This document shows, piece after piece, positions 19,585 through 28,372 of a DNA stretch of 64,000 bases. Source of the stretch: DASZFV01 sp035549075 (GTDB lineage Bacteria; Myxococcota_A; Polyangia; Fen-1088); contig DASZRT010000042.1 of the NCBI GenBank assembly GCA_035549075.1, forward strand, positions 1-64,000. Direction: 5' to 3'. The translations under genes and the position numbers were made by a program. Below the pieces are notes generated by a model that saw only the letters and a list, made by a program, of their open reading frames with translations, was not told the DNA's origin and ran no database searches. Numbering within the stretch: the first letter of the stretch is position 1; every line of letters starts with the position of its first letter.

Positions 19585-20565
19585 ATGGAAACGACCAGAG
19601 GACCTCTCCCTAACCCTCTCCAGCAGACTGGAGAGGGGATCGGATCCGCCCTCCCTCGCCCAGGAGCTTCTGCTCTCCCTCTCCCTTCCGAGGGAGGGGG
19701 ACCCTCCCCCCTCGCCCACGTCGTCACATTCGGGCGCATGATCAAGTTCGAGCACACGATCTTCGCGCTGCCGTTCGCGCTCTCGGCCGCGGCGATCGCC
19801 GCCCGCGGACACGGCCTCACCGTCGCGCGGCTGTTCGGCATCGTCGTCGCGATGGCGAGCGCGCGCACGGCCGCCATGGGCTTCAACCGCATCGCCGATC
19901 GCCACATCGACGCCAAGAACCCGCGCACGGCGAAGCGCGAGCTGCCCGCGGGCGCCGTGTCGCTGCGCGCGGCGTGGGCGCTCACGCTCGCGAGCGCCGC
20001 CGTGTTCGTGGGCGCGGCGGCGGCGCTCGGTCCGCTCTGCCTCGCGCTCTCGCCCGTCGCGCTCCTCTTCCTCTTCGGCTATTCGTTCACGAAGCGCTTC
20101 ACGTTCCTGTGCCACCTGTTCCTCGGCCTCGCGATCGCCGCCGGCCCGGCGGGCGCGTGGATCGCCGTGCGCGGCGACTTCGGCCTCGCGCCCGGCTTGC
20201 TCATGATCGCCGTCGCGACGTGGATCGCCGGCTTCGACGTCCTCTACGCCCTCTCCGATCGCGAGTTCGACCGCGGCGCGGGCCTGCACTCGATCCCCGC
20301 GAAGTTCGGCGTCACGGGCGCGCTCGTGATCTCGGCGGCGCTGCACGTCGTCGCGTTGGGCGCGCTGCTCGCGCTCGCCCCCGTGGCCGCGCTCGGCGTC
20401 CCCTACCTCGCGGGGGTCGCCGTCGTCGCCGCCCTCCTCGTCTACGAGCACGCCATCGTGCGCCCCAGCGATCTCTCGCGCCTCGACGCCGCGTTCTTCA
20501 CCCTCAACGGCTACGTCTCCGTCGTGTTCTTCGCCGCGACGCTCGCCGACGTGTTGCTTCGCTGA
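19585..20565 (+). CDS. mqnP: UbiA-family prenyltransferase (menaquinone, MqnP type) with repeat-derived N-terminus
   Basis: Attaches the polyprenyl tail to the naphthoate ring. UbiA marks are FEHTIFALPFAL, the first aspartate motif NRIADRHIDAKNPRTAKREL and the second DVLYALSDREFDRGAGLHS, with about eight membrane helices. ATG 19585 has GAGGAG eight bases upstream. The first 50 residues are encoded by a palindromic Pro/Gly/Ser-rich repeat, not by family sequence, and the conserved region only begins near ATG 19738, which has no visible RBS. The repeat appears to have entered the start of the gene in frame. If translation begins at 19738, the protein is 275 residues. Confidence 0.85.
   Translation: METTRGPLPNPLQQTGEGIGSALPRPGASALPLPSEGGGPSPLAHVVTFGRMIKFEHTIFALPFALSAAAIAARGHGLTVARLFGIVVAMASARTAAMGFNRIADRHIDAKNPRTAKRELPAGAVSLRAAWALTLASAAVFVGAAAALGPLCLALSPVALLFLFGYSFTKRFTFLCHLFLGLAIAAGPAGAWIAVRGDFGLAPGLLMIAVATWIAGFDVLYALSDREFDRGAGLHSIPAKFGVTGALVISAALHVVALGALLALAPVAALGVPYLAGVAVVAALLVYEHAIVRPSDLSRLDAAFFTLNGYVSVVFFAATLADVLLR
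19602..19715. repeat. Palindromic CCCTCTCC-type repeat inside the 5' end of mqnP
   Basis: Contains a perfect hairpin, CCCTCTCCAG / CTGGAGAGGG (19614-19623 and 19628-19637, 4-base loop), and a second, CTCCCT / AGGGAG (19681-19686 and 19691-19696). Composition differs sharply from the flanking codons. Elements of this CCCTAACCCTCTCC type are known as dispersed intergenic repeats in several high-GC genomes. Here it lies within an open frame. Boundaries are approximate. Confidence 0.7.
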
Positions 20566-20708
20566 CCCTGCGTTTGCAGGTTACGGCGCCGCAACGTCGG
20601 CGCGGACGGGTAACCCGACTTCGGGGATCGTGTGACCCAAGCGGTCGACATGCCGCGGTTCGGCGCGGGTGGCATGACGGTTGAACTCTTCGCGTGCAGG
20701 AGGACATC

Positions 20709-20936
20709 ATGTCGAACTCACAACGCGCGAACCCCAGCAAGAAGCCCGCGCAAAAGGGTCACGGCGAGGACAAACACCGTCCCCATGCGCCCAACGAGGC
20801 CACGCACGAGAAGAACGCCGGCAGCAAGCGCGGCGAGGACAACAGCGACGAGCCGTTCGAGCGCCGCGACGACAAAGACCTCGATCCTGTCGAGCCGCGT
20901 AGCACGGCCGACGAGCTCTCGGGCGCGGACGCGTAA
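20709..20936 (+). CDS. Small hydrophilic protein, probably disordered
   Basis: A 75-residue protein with a strong AGGAGG RBS before ATG 20709, so it is probably translated. It has no hydrophobic segment and is rich in Lys, Glu, Asp, Asn and His (for example KKPAQKGHGEDKH and FERRDDKDLDPVEPR), as seen in disordered stress-type proteins. It lies nine bases before the superoxide dismutase gene and may be co-transcribed with it, which would suit a stress role. The function is not recognised. Confidence 0.6.
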   Translation: MSNSQRANPSKKPAQKGHGEDKHRPHAPNEATHEKNAGSKRGEDNSDEPFERRDDKDLDPVEPRSTADELSGADA

Positions 20937-20945
20937 GGAGTCGTC

Positions 20946-21608
20946 ATGGTCAAGTACACCCTGCCGGAGCTGTCGTACGATTATGCGGCGCTGGAGCCGC
21001 ACATCTCGCGCGAGATCATGCAGCTCCATCACGACAAGCATCACCGCGCCTACGTCGACGGCGCCAACAAAGCGGTCGAAGCGTTGATCGCCGCCCGCGA
21101 GAGCGACGACTTCTCGACGGTGCCTGCGCTCGAGCGCGCGCTGGCCTTCCACGTGTCAGGCCACGTGCTCCACAGCATCTTCTGGCGCAACCTCTCTCCA
21201 AAAGGCGGGGGGCGGCCCGCGGGCGAGCTCGGGCGCGCGATCGAGCGCGACTTCGGCTCGTTCGAGGCGTTCCAGAAGCAGATGACCGAGACGGCGACGA
21301 CGATCATGGGCTCGGGCTGGGCCGCGCTCGTGTTCGATCCCATCTCGGGGCGCCTCGGCACGACGCAGATCCACGACCACCAGTCGGAGGTCACGCAGGG
21401 CGGCTTGCCGCTCATGGTGATCGACGCCTGGGAGCACGCCTACTACCTCCAGTACAAGACGCAGAAGGCGGACTACTTCAAGGCGTTATGGAACCTGTGG
21501 GACTGGGACGACGTGTCCGAGCGGCTCGCGCGTGCGTCGACGCTCGACCTCGCGCTCGGCGGCGCCGACCGTGGCGCCGTGCGCTCCCCGCGTGGCGCGC
21601 GCGCGTAG
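20946..21608 (+). CDS. Superoxide dismutase (Fe or Mn)
   Basis: Removes superoxide. The 220-residue protein begins YTLPELSYDYAALEPHIS. The metal ligands are His28 in LHHDKHH, the histidine before SIFW, and the Asp and His of DAWEHAYYL. Typical GSGWAALVFD and YYLQY segments are present. The metal (Fe versus Mn) cannot be decided by eye. It has an 18-residue C-terminal tail (RGAVRSPRGARA end) beyond the usual family end. No secretion signal is present. The RBS AAGGAG precedes ATG 20946. The gene is convergent with the VWA lipoprotein, one base apart. Confidence 0.93.
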   Translation: MVKYTLPELSYDYAALEPHISREIMQLHHDKHHRAYVDGANKAVEALIAARESDDFSTVPALERALAFHVSGHVLHSIFWRNLSPKGGGRPAGELGRAIERDFGSFEAFQKQMTETATTIMGSGWAALVFDPISGRLGTTQIHDHQSEVTQGGLPLMVIDAWEHAYYLQYKTQKADYFKALWNLWDWDDVSERLARASTLDLALGGADRGAVRSPRGARA

Positions 21609-21609
21609 C

Positions 21610-22659
21610 TCAGCGCGACAATCCAGAGGGCGGCGCGTCTTTGGTGGGCGCCGCCCGCTCTCGTTCGGGCACCGCGCGATCGGGCGGGACCGCGCGCGGG
21701 TGGTGCACGTCGAACGACGGCCGCTGGTTCGGATCGCAGCGCGGCCCGAACCCGTTCGCGTCGAAGCGGTAGCGCAGACGGCCGCTCGTGCCGCGCGCGC
21801 GCGCCTCCACGTCGACGTCATGCGCGCCCGCGCGTGAAGGCGAGCAATACGACAACAGGTAGTACCGCTTCGAAGACGCCTCGATGCGCGCCGCGACGTC
21901 GTCGAAGCCCTTCTGGATGTCGCCGCGGTTCGCCGACGCGAACGTGCCGGAGCGGCCGATGCGCCGCAGCTGGCCGCCGTCGATCTCTTGGCCGACGCCG
22001 ATGGCATAGGTCTCGAAGCCCGCGCCGTCGAGCGCGTGGGTCACGTCGTCGGCGCTCGCGCGGTGCGCGCGGTCGGTGCCGTCGGTGAACACGACGAGCG
22101 TGCCGAAGCGCAGCGGGACGGGCGCGCGCTCCATCTGCTGCGACAGCACGCGCACGCCTTCGACGACGGCGCCGTTGAGGTTCGTCGACGGATCGAGCGG
22201 CCGCCGGTTCGCGAGCGCCGCGATGCCGGCGCGCGCGTTGCCGCCGAAGCCGACGAGCGGCGTGAGGCGCGCGCTGCCGTCGAACGTGTAGACGGCGACC
22301 TTCTGGTACGGCCCGACGCGATCGGCGAACGACGACGCCGCCTGCACGAGCGCCGGCATGTCGCCCGAGTCGACGACGCTGCCGCTCATGTCGACGAGCA
22401 GCAGCGTGTAGTGAATCGCCGCGACCTCTTCTTGCAGGATCGTCTGCTTGCTCTCGAGGATCGACACGGGGTCGCCGTCCTCGTAGATGCGGAAGTCTTG
22501 CGGCGAGAGATCAGCCACGGGCTCGCCCCCCTTCGTGTCGACGGTGAAGTAGACGGCGACGTTCGACGGCTTGCGCACCGACGCGTCGACGAGCTGCAGC
22601 TTCAGGCCCGCGCAACCACCGAGCGCACAAAGAGCGACGACGAGACCAGCGCTTCGCAT
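21610..22659 (-). CDS. VWA-domain lipoprotein
   Basis: Exported lipoprotein: the N-terminus MRSAGLVVALCALGGC ends in a lipobox (Cys16). Residues about 20-75 are a beta-rich domain with DLSPQDFRIYEDGDPVSI, a form found in secreted VWA proteins (VWFA-related domain of bacteria). The VWA MIDAS is DMSGS near residue 91, with FTDGTDR later. A Pro/Arg-rich tail ends the protein. It is the last gene of the minus-strand group with the DUF1552 and DUF1592 genes, 30 bases behind the former. The function is not recognised beyond a binding role. Confidence 0.8.
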   Translation of the reverse strand: MRSAGLVVALCALGGCAGLKLQLVDASVRKPSNVAVYFTVDTKGGEPVADLSPQDFRIYEDGDPVSILESKQTILQEEVAAIHYTLLLVDMSGSVVDSGDMPALVQAASSFADRVGPYQKVAVYTFDGSARLTPLVGFGGNARAGIAALANRRPLDPSTNLNGAVVEGVRVLSQQMERAPVPLRFGTLVVFTDGTDRAHRASADDVTHALDGAGFETYAIGVGQEIDGGQLRRIGRSGTFASANRGDIQKGFDDVAARIEASSKRYYLLSYCSPSRAGAHDVDVEARARGTSGRLRYRFDANGFGPRCDPNQRPSFDVHHPRAVPPDRAVPERERAAPTKDAPPSGLSR

Positions 22660-22689
22660 GGCCTCGTCGTATCACGAACCGGCAGAGGC

Positions 22690-24087
22690 CTAGGCCAAGA
22701 AGCTCGTCATGCCCGTCTTGGGGACGTTGCCGGTCATGCCCAGCGCCGCCTTGCACGTCGTGAGGAAGTCGATGAGCTGGCCGGTGACGTCGAACACGCC
22801 CGGCTTGAACTTCCCGCCCGCCGTGCTGATGGCGGTGAAGACGCCGTTGCCCGAGTGGTTCGTCGCGAGGTCGGTGCCGAGCATGACGAACGAGTTCGCG
22901 AGGATGCTCTGGCCATTGCTGTCCATGTACTTGTCGAACTGCTGGATGATGTACGAGCAGCACTCGAGGAACAGGTGCGAGTGATAGCCCTGCTTGATGA
23001 GCGCGGGAGAGCCCGGCGTCGGGTTGTCGCCCATGGCGTGGTTCGTGTCGTGCGTCTCGCCGACGGCGCCGAGGTCGATCGTCTGACCGGCCACGTTGTA
23101 CGGGCCCGTGAACGTGAGCCCGTCACCCGCGCAGCACGCGTCGGTGTAGCCGAAGCGGAAGAGATCGCACGCGACGCCCATGGCGTACACGTCCGCCATG
23201 ATCTTGAACGAGCTCACGAAGTCGGCGGCGACGACGTTGCCGCCGGTCGAGGCGCCGTTGTGGTGCTTCGAGACGTAGACGTTCGCGGGCGGCGTCGCGG
23301 GCGTGCCGCACGTCGCGAGCTTGCCGCCACCACCGCCCGAAGTGATGAGCGACGTCCCCTGCAGCTTCGCCTCGAGCTGCCTCACGGCGTCGAGGTGGTC
23401 CGAGATCTTCGAGCGTGACGCCGTCGTGAGGTTCGACGCCGGGCTCATGTAGAACTGGTACTGGCTGACGACCGTGTCGAGGATGGACGTCGCGATCTTC
23501 TGATCGGGCGTCGGGCCCGTCATCGTCGCGGGCGTGCCGCCGGGCGCGGCGCCGAAGAAGGTCGCGAACAGCGCCTTCGGATCGTCGACGAAGTTGCCGC
23601 TCGGGTGACCCTGCTGGTCCCAGCTCTTGACCCAGCGGGACGGGTCATCGAGGAACTTGTAGTAGTAGCCCGCGCCCTGGACGTCGACGGGCGTGGGCGG
23701 CTTCCCCGACGGGTAGAAGTACCGCATGATCTCGTTGTCGATCGACGGGCCGCCCATCGTCGTGTTGTTGACGGGGTTCTTGCCCGTGAACGCGGCGCCC
23801 GCCGCGGCCGGGTGGCCGCCCATCGACTGAATGCCGCGCACGAAGGCCATCTTGTTGGCGAGCGGCGCCAGCGGCGTGAGCGGCCCGTCGAGGGTCGTGC
23901 CGCCGCGCCAGTGCAGGAACGGGACGCCGCCGCCGAGGAAGATGTTGAACGCGCGCATGGGCGGCGCCGCGGGCGCGCCCCACACGCTGCGCGTGCGCAT
24001 CTCTTCGAGGAAGGGGAGCGCGATGGCGATCTTGCCGGCGCCCCGGAGCAGCGTGCGACGGCTGAGACTCTTTTGATAGCGCTTCAT
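22690..24087 (-). CDS. DUF1552 exported protein
   Basis: Resembles the DUF1552 family, typical of planctomycetes and myxobacteria and nearly always paired with DUF1592. The N-terminus KSLSRRTLLRGAGKIAIALPF is a Tat-type signal (SRRTLL). The family features GGHPAAAGAAFTGK, SIDNEIMR and SKISDHLDAVRQLEAKL are recognisable. A GAGGAG RBS lies a few bases before the ATG. It follows the DUF1592 gene by ten bases, so they are co-transcribed. Tat export suggests folding or cofactor insertion in the cytoplasm. The biochemical function is not established. Confidence 0.85.
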   Translation of the reverse strand: MKRYQKSLSRRTLLRGAGKIAIALPFLEEMRTRSVWGAPAAPPMRAFNIFLGGGVPFLHWRGGTTLDGPLTPLAPLANKMAFVRGIQSMGGHPAAAGAAFTGKNPVNNTTMGGPSIDNEIMRYFYPSGKPPTPVDVQGAGYYYKFLDDPSRWVKSWDQQGHPSGNFVDDPKALFATFFGAAPGGTPATMTGPTPDQKIATSILDTVVSQYQFYMSPASNLTTASRSKISDHLDAVRQLEAKLQGTSLITSGGGGGKLATCGTPATPPANVYVSKHHNGASTGGNVVAADFVSSFKIMADVYAMGVACDLFRFGYTDACCAGDGLTFTGPYNVAGQTIDLGAVGETHDTNHAMGDNPTPGSPALIKQGYHSHLFLECCSYIIQQFDKYMDSNGQSILANSFVMLGTDLATNHSGNGVFTAISTAGGKFKPGVFDVTGQLIDFLTTCKAALGMTGNVPKTGMTSFLA

Positions 24088-24097
24088 CGTCGTCTCC

Positions 24098-25828
24098 TCA
24101 CTGCACGGCCGTGTAGAGAAAGTAAGGGCTCGACGCGATCGCCGTGACGACGTCCGCGAAGGTGCGCGTCCCCGTCGCGCCGAGGCGCCCCGAGATGTCC
24201 TGCAGCATGCACATGTCGTCGTCCACCATGGCGCGCCCGTAGGCGAATTCCGCGATGTGGCTCGTCATGCAGTCGGAGACGCGCGGATCCTGGACGAGCG
24301 CCGCCATATAGTCACCGACGCCCGTGTAAGGCACCTTCGTGGCGCCCGTGATCCAGCCGTCCGACTTCACGGCGTTGCCGTTCGTGTCCTTCGTCCACGC
24401 CTGACCGACGTTGTTGAACGGCTCGAACGCGTAGGCGAGCGGGTCGAACTGCCCGTGGCATGCGGCGCACGTCTGGTTCGCGAGGCGCGCGTCGGACTTC
24501 TGCCGCTCGCTCGCCGTCACGGGCGCGAGCATCGTCGACGCCGCTCCCGCGGGCGGCGGCGGCACGTCCTGGCAGAAGACCTTGCGGAAGACGTAGAGGC
24601 CTCGGAGGATGATCGACGCGTCGGCGTCGCCGTTCACCGTGAGCACGCCCGCGTGCGTGAGGATGCCCGTGCGATTCGGCTGCGACGCCGTCGACACGCG
24701 GCCGTCGGGACCCGGCGCCGGGAACCCGTAGTGCGCGGCGAGGACGGGCTGCACGATCGTCGACTGGCTCGTGAACATCGTCATGAGGGGGTGCTTCGCG
24801 TCCCAGAGGTCGGCCCCCACGTCGTCGAGCGTCTCCTGCTTCATCGCCGCCGCGAGCTGCGGCGTGAACGCCGCGCCGCGAGCCGCTTCGTCGAGATCGT
24901 CGAGCGACAGCCACTCGCGGAAGTAGCGCTGGATGACGTCGCGCGCGTGAGCGCCGCCCAGCATGCGCGTCACCTGCGCGCGCAGCTTGTCGGGGCTCGT
25001 GAGGTCGCCCGCCTTCGCCGCCGCGAGCAGCGTGTCGTCGGGCGCCGAGCTCCATAGGAAATACGAGAGGCGCGACGCGATCTCGTAGTTGTCGAGCGCG
25101 CGCGCCGGCGCCCCGGCCACCGCCTGCTGCGACTCGATCCGATAGAGGAACTGCGGCGTCTGCAGCATGCCGCGCACGACGACGCTCGCCGCCGCGGGCG
25201 CCGTCGCCTGCCCGTTGGCGACGGCCGCGTCGAAGAGGCCGCCGAACGTCGTGATCTCGGCCGCGGTCGCGGGCCGACGGAACAGGCGCAACCCCAGCGC
25301 GCCGACGATCTGATCGCGGCACGCGGGCGTCGTCGCATTGCACGTCGCGAACGGCGCGAGCCACGCCGGCGACGCCGCGAGCGCCGCACCCACGGCGTCG
25401 GCCGCGTCCGAGTACGCCGTAACGTGATCGAGGCTCACGAGCTGTCCGCCGAAGTCGTTCGAGAAGCCGTTGGCGCGGATGTCGGGCGGCAGCAGATCGG
25501 GCAGTCCCGTGGGCGCCGCGATCTTGAGGACGTCCGCCACGGAGTTGACGTACTCCCAACGCGTGAGGCGCCGCAGGTACGCGTTCCCCGTCGCGAGCGG
25601 CGCGCTCTTGCACGCGGGCGTCGTCGTCATCGTCGACCCCGGCGGCAGTGAGCTCACCGTGCCGGTGCCCGGGCCGTTCGGCGTGGTCCCCGTGCCCGTC
25701 GAGCCGCCGTTGCCGACGGTTTGGCTGCCCGAGCCCGTGGAGCCAGGCCCCCCGGTCGAAATACTGCCGTGGCACGCCGCCAACATCGCCGTCGAGGCGA
25801 GCGCGGCGCGCGCGAGTCCGATTCGCAT
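24098..25828 (-). CDS. DUF1592/DUF1588-type exported lipoprotein with a haem-like CxxCH
   Basis: Multi-domain DUF1587/1592/1588/1585-type protein. ATG 25828 was preferred to the longer frame because it has a GGAGG RBS and begins a lipoprotein signal, MRIGLARAALASTAMLAAC (Cys19). A Gly/Thr-rich linker precedes the first domain (YLRRLTRWEYVNSVADVL). Further marks are YFREWLSLDDLD, GILTHAGVLT and CAACHGQFDPLAYAFEPF, where CxxCH could bind c-type haem. It leads the minus-strand operon. Family members are often noted near cytochromes. A role in electron transfer or degradation of complex polymers is only suggested. Confidence 0.85.
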   Translation of the reverse strand: MRIGLARAALASTAMLAACHGSISTGGPGSTGSGSQTVGNGGSTGTGTTPNGPGTGTVSSLPPGSTMTTTPACKSAPLATGNAYLRRLTRWEYVNSVADVLKIAAPTGLPDLLPPDIRANGFSNDFGGQLVSLDHVTAYSDAADAVGAALAASPAWLAPFATCNATTPACRDQIVGALGLRLFRRPATAAEITTFGGLFDAAVANGQATAPAAASVVVRGMLQTPQFLYRIESQQAVAGAPARALDNYEIASRLSYFLWSSAPDDTLLAAAKAGDLTSPDKLRAQVTRMLGGAHARDVIQRYFREWLSLDDLDEAARGAAFTPQLAAAMKQETLDDVGADLWDAKHPLMTMFTSQSTIVQPVLAAHYGFPAPGPDGRVSTASQPNRTGILTHAGVLTVNGDADASIILRGLYVFRKVFCQDVPPPPAGAASTMLAPVTASERQKSDARLANQTCAACHGQFDPLAYAFEPFNNVGQAWTKDTNGNAVKSDGWITGATKVPYTGVGDYMAALVQDPRVSDCMTSHIAEFAYGRAMVDDDMCMLQDISGRLGATGTRTFADVVTAIASSPYFLYTAVQ

Positions 25829-26025
25829 GTCGAATCCTCCCAGCTGCGGCCCTGACGAATGATTGGGCCCACTCGGGGTCTTCACGGATGCAGTGGATCA
25901 CGCCGCGATGCAACGGCCTCGCCGTCATTCGGCCGTTTACGCGCGCAGGTCCACCCACACCCGCCGCACCCCGTCCGCGTGGCGCATCAAGCTAACGCGC
26001 CAGAACGCCGAAATGAATTACCGAC

Positions 26026-27687
26026 ATGACACGACGACCCGCCCTCCCCGTCCGCCGCTCGGCCGTTCCCGCGACCGTCCTCGGGCTCTTCACCGTCGGC
26101 GCCAGCGCCGCCCTCGCGCCCTCCCCGGCGCTCGCCGACGCACTCCCGAACGACAAGGTCGCCGAGCCCGCCGTCATGGCCGGGCCCAACGACCTCGACT
26201 ACGTCAAGAAGCTGCACGCGCAGGTCCACAAGCGTTGGACCGACAACTTCCTGCAGCTCATCTCGCAGAACCTCAAGCTGTCCGATCCGCTCAACGATCC
26301 GACGCGCGTCGCCGAGGCCGACGTCGTCATCTCGGGCGACGGCCGGCTGCTGTCGGTGACGCTCACGAAGCGCTCGGGCTTCGCCGGCTTCGACGACGCC
26401 ATCCCCGAGATCGTCAAGGACAGCTCGCCGTTCCCGAAGCCGCCCGTCAACGTGCGCTCGGACGACGACAACCTGCACGTGCACTGGACGTTCGCGCGCG
26501 ACGAGCGCCGCTGCTCGGGCCTCGCGATCATCCACGTCGACGATCCGCTCGACGTCGCGATCCCCAAGCTCATGAAGGGCGGGCGGCGCGACGAGATCGT
26601 GGGCCGCGTCGTCGCGGCCCGCGCGTCGGGCCTCCCCGCCGAGCCGTCGGTGAGCTCGCTCGCCGTCGAGTGGCTGCGCGGCTCCGCCAAGCAACCGTGG
26701 GTCACGACGAAGATCGCCGCGGCCCTCGCCGAGCGCGACGACGCCGACGCGATCGCGTGGCTCAAGGGCGCCGTGAAGAAGCCCGACCAGGCGAAGGCAG
26801 CGGGCGCGGCGCTCGCGGCCAAGAAGATCCCCGTGTGCCCGCTCGTCAAGGCCGACCTCGAAGGTGGGAACGCCACGGCCGCGCTCACGGCGGCGCAGGC
26901 GCTCGCGACCGCGGGTGAAGCGGCGTGCGCGCCCGGCCTCGTCGGCGTGCTGACGAACCCGAAGTCGAAGACCGACGCGCGCGTCGCCGCGATCATCGCC
27001 CTCGGCCCCATCGACGACGACGGCGCCAAGGCCGCGCTCGCGACGGCGGTCAAGGACGACAACGCCGCCGTGCGCGGCGCCGCTTCGCTCGCCCAGATCC
27101 GCCCGGGCGCGGGCCGCGCCAAGATGCTCGGCATGGTCCACCTCGTGAAGGACCCGGCGATGGAGGTGCGCGCCGCCGGCTCGGCCGGCGTCGTGCGCGC
27201 GGGCGGCGACAGCGACTTCGACGATCTCTACATGCTCTTCCGCGACACGGACGCGCGCCCCGCGCTCGCCGTGCTGGCCGAGCTCGACCGCGTGCCGAGC
27301 GACGAGGCGACGAAGATGATCGCCAAGCTCATGCGCCGGCCCCTGCCCGCCGTGCAAAAAGCCGCCGCGCAGCTGCTCATCAAGCGCCACGCCAAGGCGA
27401 TGTTCCCGGCGTTCAAGAGCTTCCTCGAGCCGCCGGCGGCCGACGCCGACCTGCGCGGCATGGCCTTCGTCGCCGCCGACGACGCGCAGCTGGCCGCCAA
27501 GGCCGACGATCCCAAGCTCGGCGTCTGGGTCTACCGCGCGTTGCTCGCGCGCGGCGAGCGCGACCGCGCCGCCGACTGGCTGCTGGCCCACGCGCCCGCC
27601 ATGACGCCCGCCGCGCAAGCCGACGCCATGGTCGACTGGCTCGCCTCCGCCGAGTCGCACGCCGTCGCCGCCAAGGGCAAGCGCTAA
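26026..27687 (+). CDS. Exported protein with TonB-C-like domain and HEAT-like repeats
   Basis: The 553-residue product has a signal region (residues about 12-38, ending ALAPSPALADA). Residues about 50-140 look like a TonB C-terminal or similar alpha/beta domain: VVISGDGRLLSVTLTKRSGFAGFDDAIPEIV, shown in part as GFAGFDDAI. From about residue 190 to 500 are Ala-rich helical repeats (HEAT-like, e.g. DARVAAIIALGPI, NAAVRGAASLAQI). This combination could bind envelope partners. It is divergent from the DUF1592 gene and convergent with lepB, overlapping its stop by four bases. No function is assigned. Confidence 0.65.
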   Translation: MTRRPALPVRRSAVPATVLGLFTVGASAALAPSPALADALPNDKVAEPAVMAGPNDLDYVKKLHAQVHKRWTDNFLQLISQNLKLSDPLNDPTRVAEADVVISGDGRLLSVTLTKRSGFAGFDDAIPEIVKDSSPFPKPPVNVRSDDDNLHVHWTFARDERRCSGLAIIHVDDPLDVAIPKLMKGGRRDEIVGRVVAARASGLPAEPSVSSLAVEWLRGSAKQPWVTTKIAAALAERDDADAIAWLKGAVKKPDQAKAAGAALAAKKIPVCPLVKADLEGGNATAALTAAQALATAGEAACAPGLVGVLTNPKSKTDARVAAIIALGPIDDDGAKAALATAVKDDNAAVRGAASLAQIRPGAGRAKMLGMVHLVKDPAMEVRAAGSAGVVRAGGDSDFDDLYMLFRDTDARPALAVLAELDRVPSDEATKMIAKLMRRPLPAVQKAAAQLLIKRHAKAMFPAFKSFLEPPAADADLRGMAFVAADDAQLAAKADDPKLGVWVYRALLARGERDRAADWLLAHAPAMTPAAQADAMVDWLASAESHAVAAKGKR

Positions 27688-28367
27688 CGGATCGACATCC
27701 CGATGCGCTCCTTGCGGGCGCGGGCACCGTCGGTCGACCACCAGATCATCGACGCCGTGCCCTTGACGTTCTCGAGCGGCACGAAGCCCCACACGCGAGA
27801 GTCCGAGCTGTTCTCGCGGTTGTCGCCCAGCACGAAGAGCTTGCCGGGCGGCACGGCCTGCGCCGTGAAGTCGCGAGCGAGCGACGCGGTCGTCGCGATC
27901 TGGTGCGTGCGACCGTCGATCGTCTCTTCCCATATGATGCACGGCTCGCCGCCGTCGCCCTTCGAAGCTTCGCCGTCGACCTTGCAGCCTTCGCCCACGC
28001 GTTTGCGTGACGCGGCCTTTCCGTTGATGCGCAGCTCGCCGTCTGCGATCTCGACGACGTCGCCCGGAAGACCGACGACGCGCTTGATGTAGTCGGTCGC
28101 CGGATCCAGCGGGTACTTGAAGACGACGACGTCGCCGCGCGCCGGCGTCACCGCGCGCTTGTTCACGAAGAGGTGGTCGCCGATGAACAGCGTGGGGTAC
28201 ATCGAGCCGGCCGGGATCTTGAACGCCTCGACGACGAAGGCGCGCAAGACGAGCGGCGTGCCGATGAACGCGACGACCGCGACCACGCACAGCGCCGCGA
28301 TGAGCGCGCCACGCCGACCCTTTTTCTTCGGCGCGGACGTCCCCGCGGACTTGGCCTCAGCCGACAC
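27684..28367 (-). CDS. lepB: Signal peptidase I
   Basis: Removes signal peptides from exported proteins. GTG 28367 gives 227 residues. A basic N-terminal segment leads into one membrane helix (ALIAALCVVAVVAFIG). The catalytic dyad is Ser55 in IPAGSMYPTL and Lys95 in DYIKRVVGLPGD, with the family GDNRENSSDSRVWG box near the C-terminus. It begins just downstream of the glycosidase stop (TAG at 28373-28375), so the two genes are probably co-transcribed. The stop overlaps the HEAT/TonB gene by four bases. This is the classic S26A type. Confidence 0.93.
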   Translation of the reverse strand: MSAEAKSAGTSAPKKKGRRGALIAALCVVAVVAFIGTPLVLRAFVVEAFKIPAGSMYPTLFIGDHLFVNKRAVTPARGDVVVFKYPLDPATDYIKRVVGLPGDVVEIADGELRINGKAASRKRVGEGCKVDGEASKGDGGEPCIIWEETIDGRTHQIATTASLARDFTAQAVPPGKLFVLGDNRENSSDSRVWGFVPLENVKGTASMIWWSTDGARARKERIGMSIR

Positions 28368-28372
28368 CGCCG

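Noticed and set aside
20670..20685. Possible sigma-54 promoter TGGCAT-N5-TTGAA before the small hydrophilic protein
   Set aside because: The -12 GC doublet is GA, which is normally essential, and the site is only about 24 bases before the start codon.
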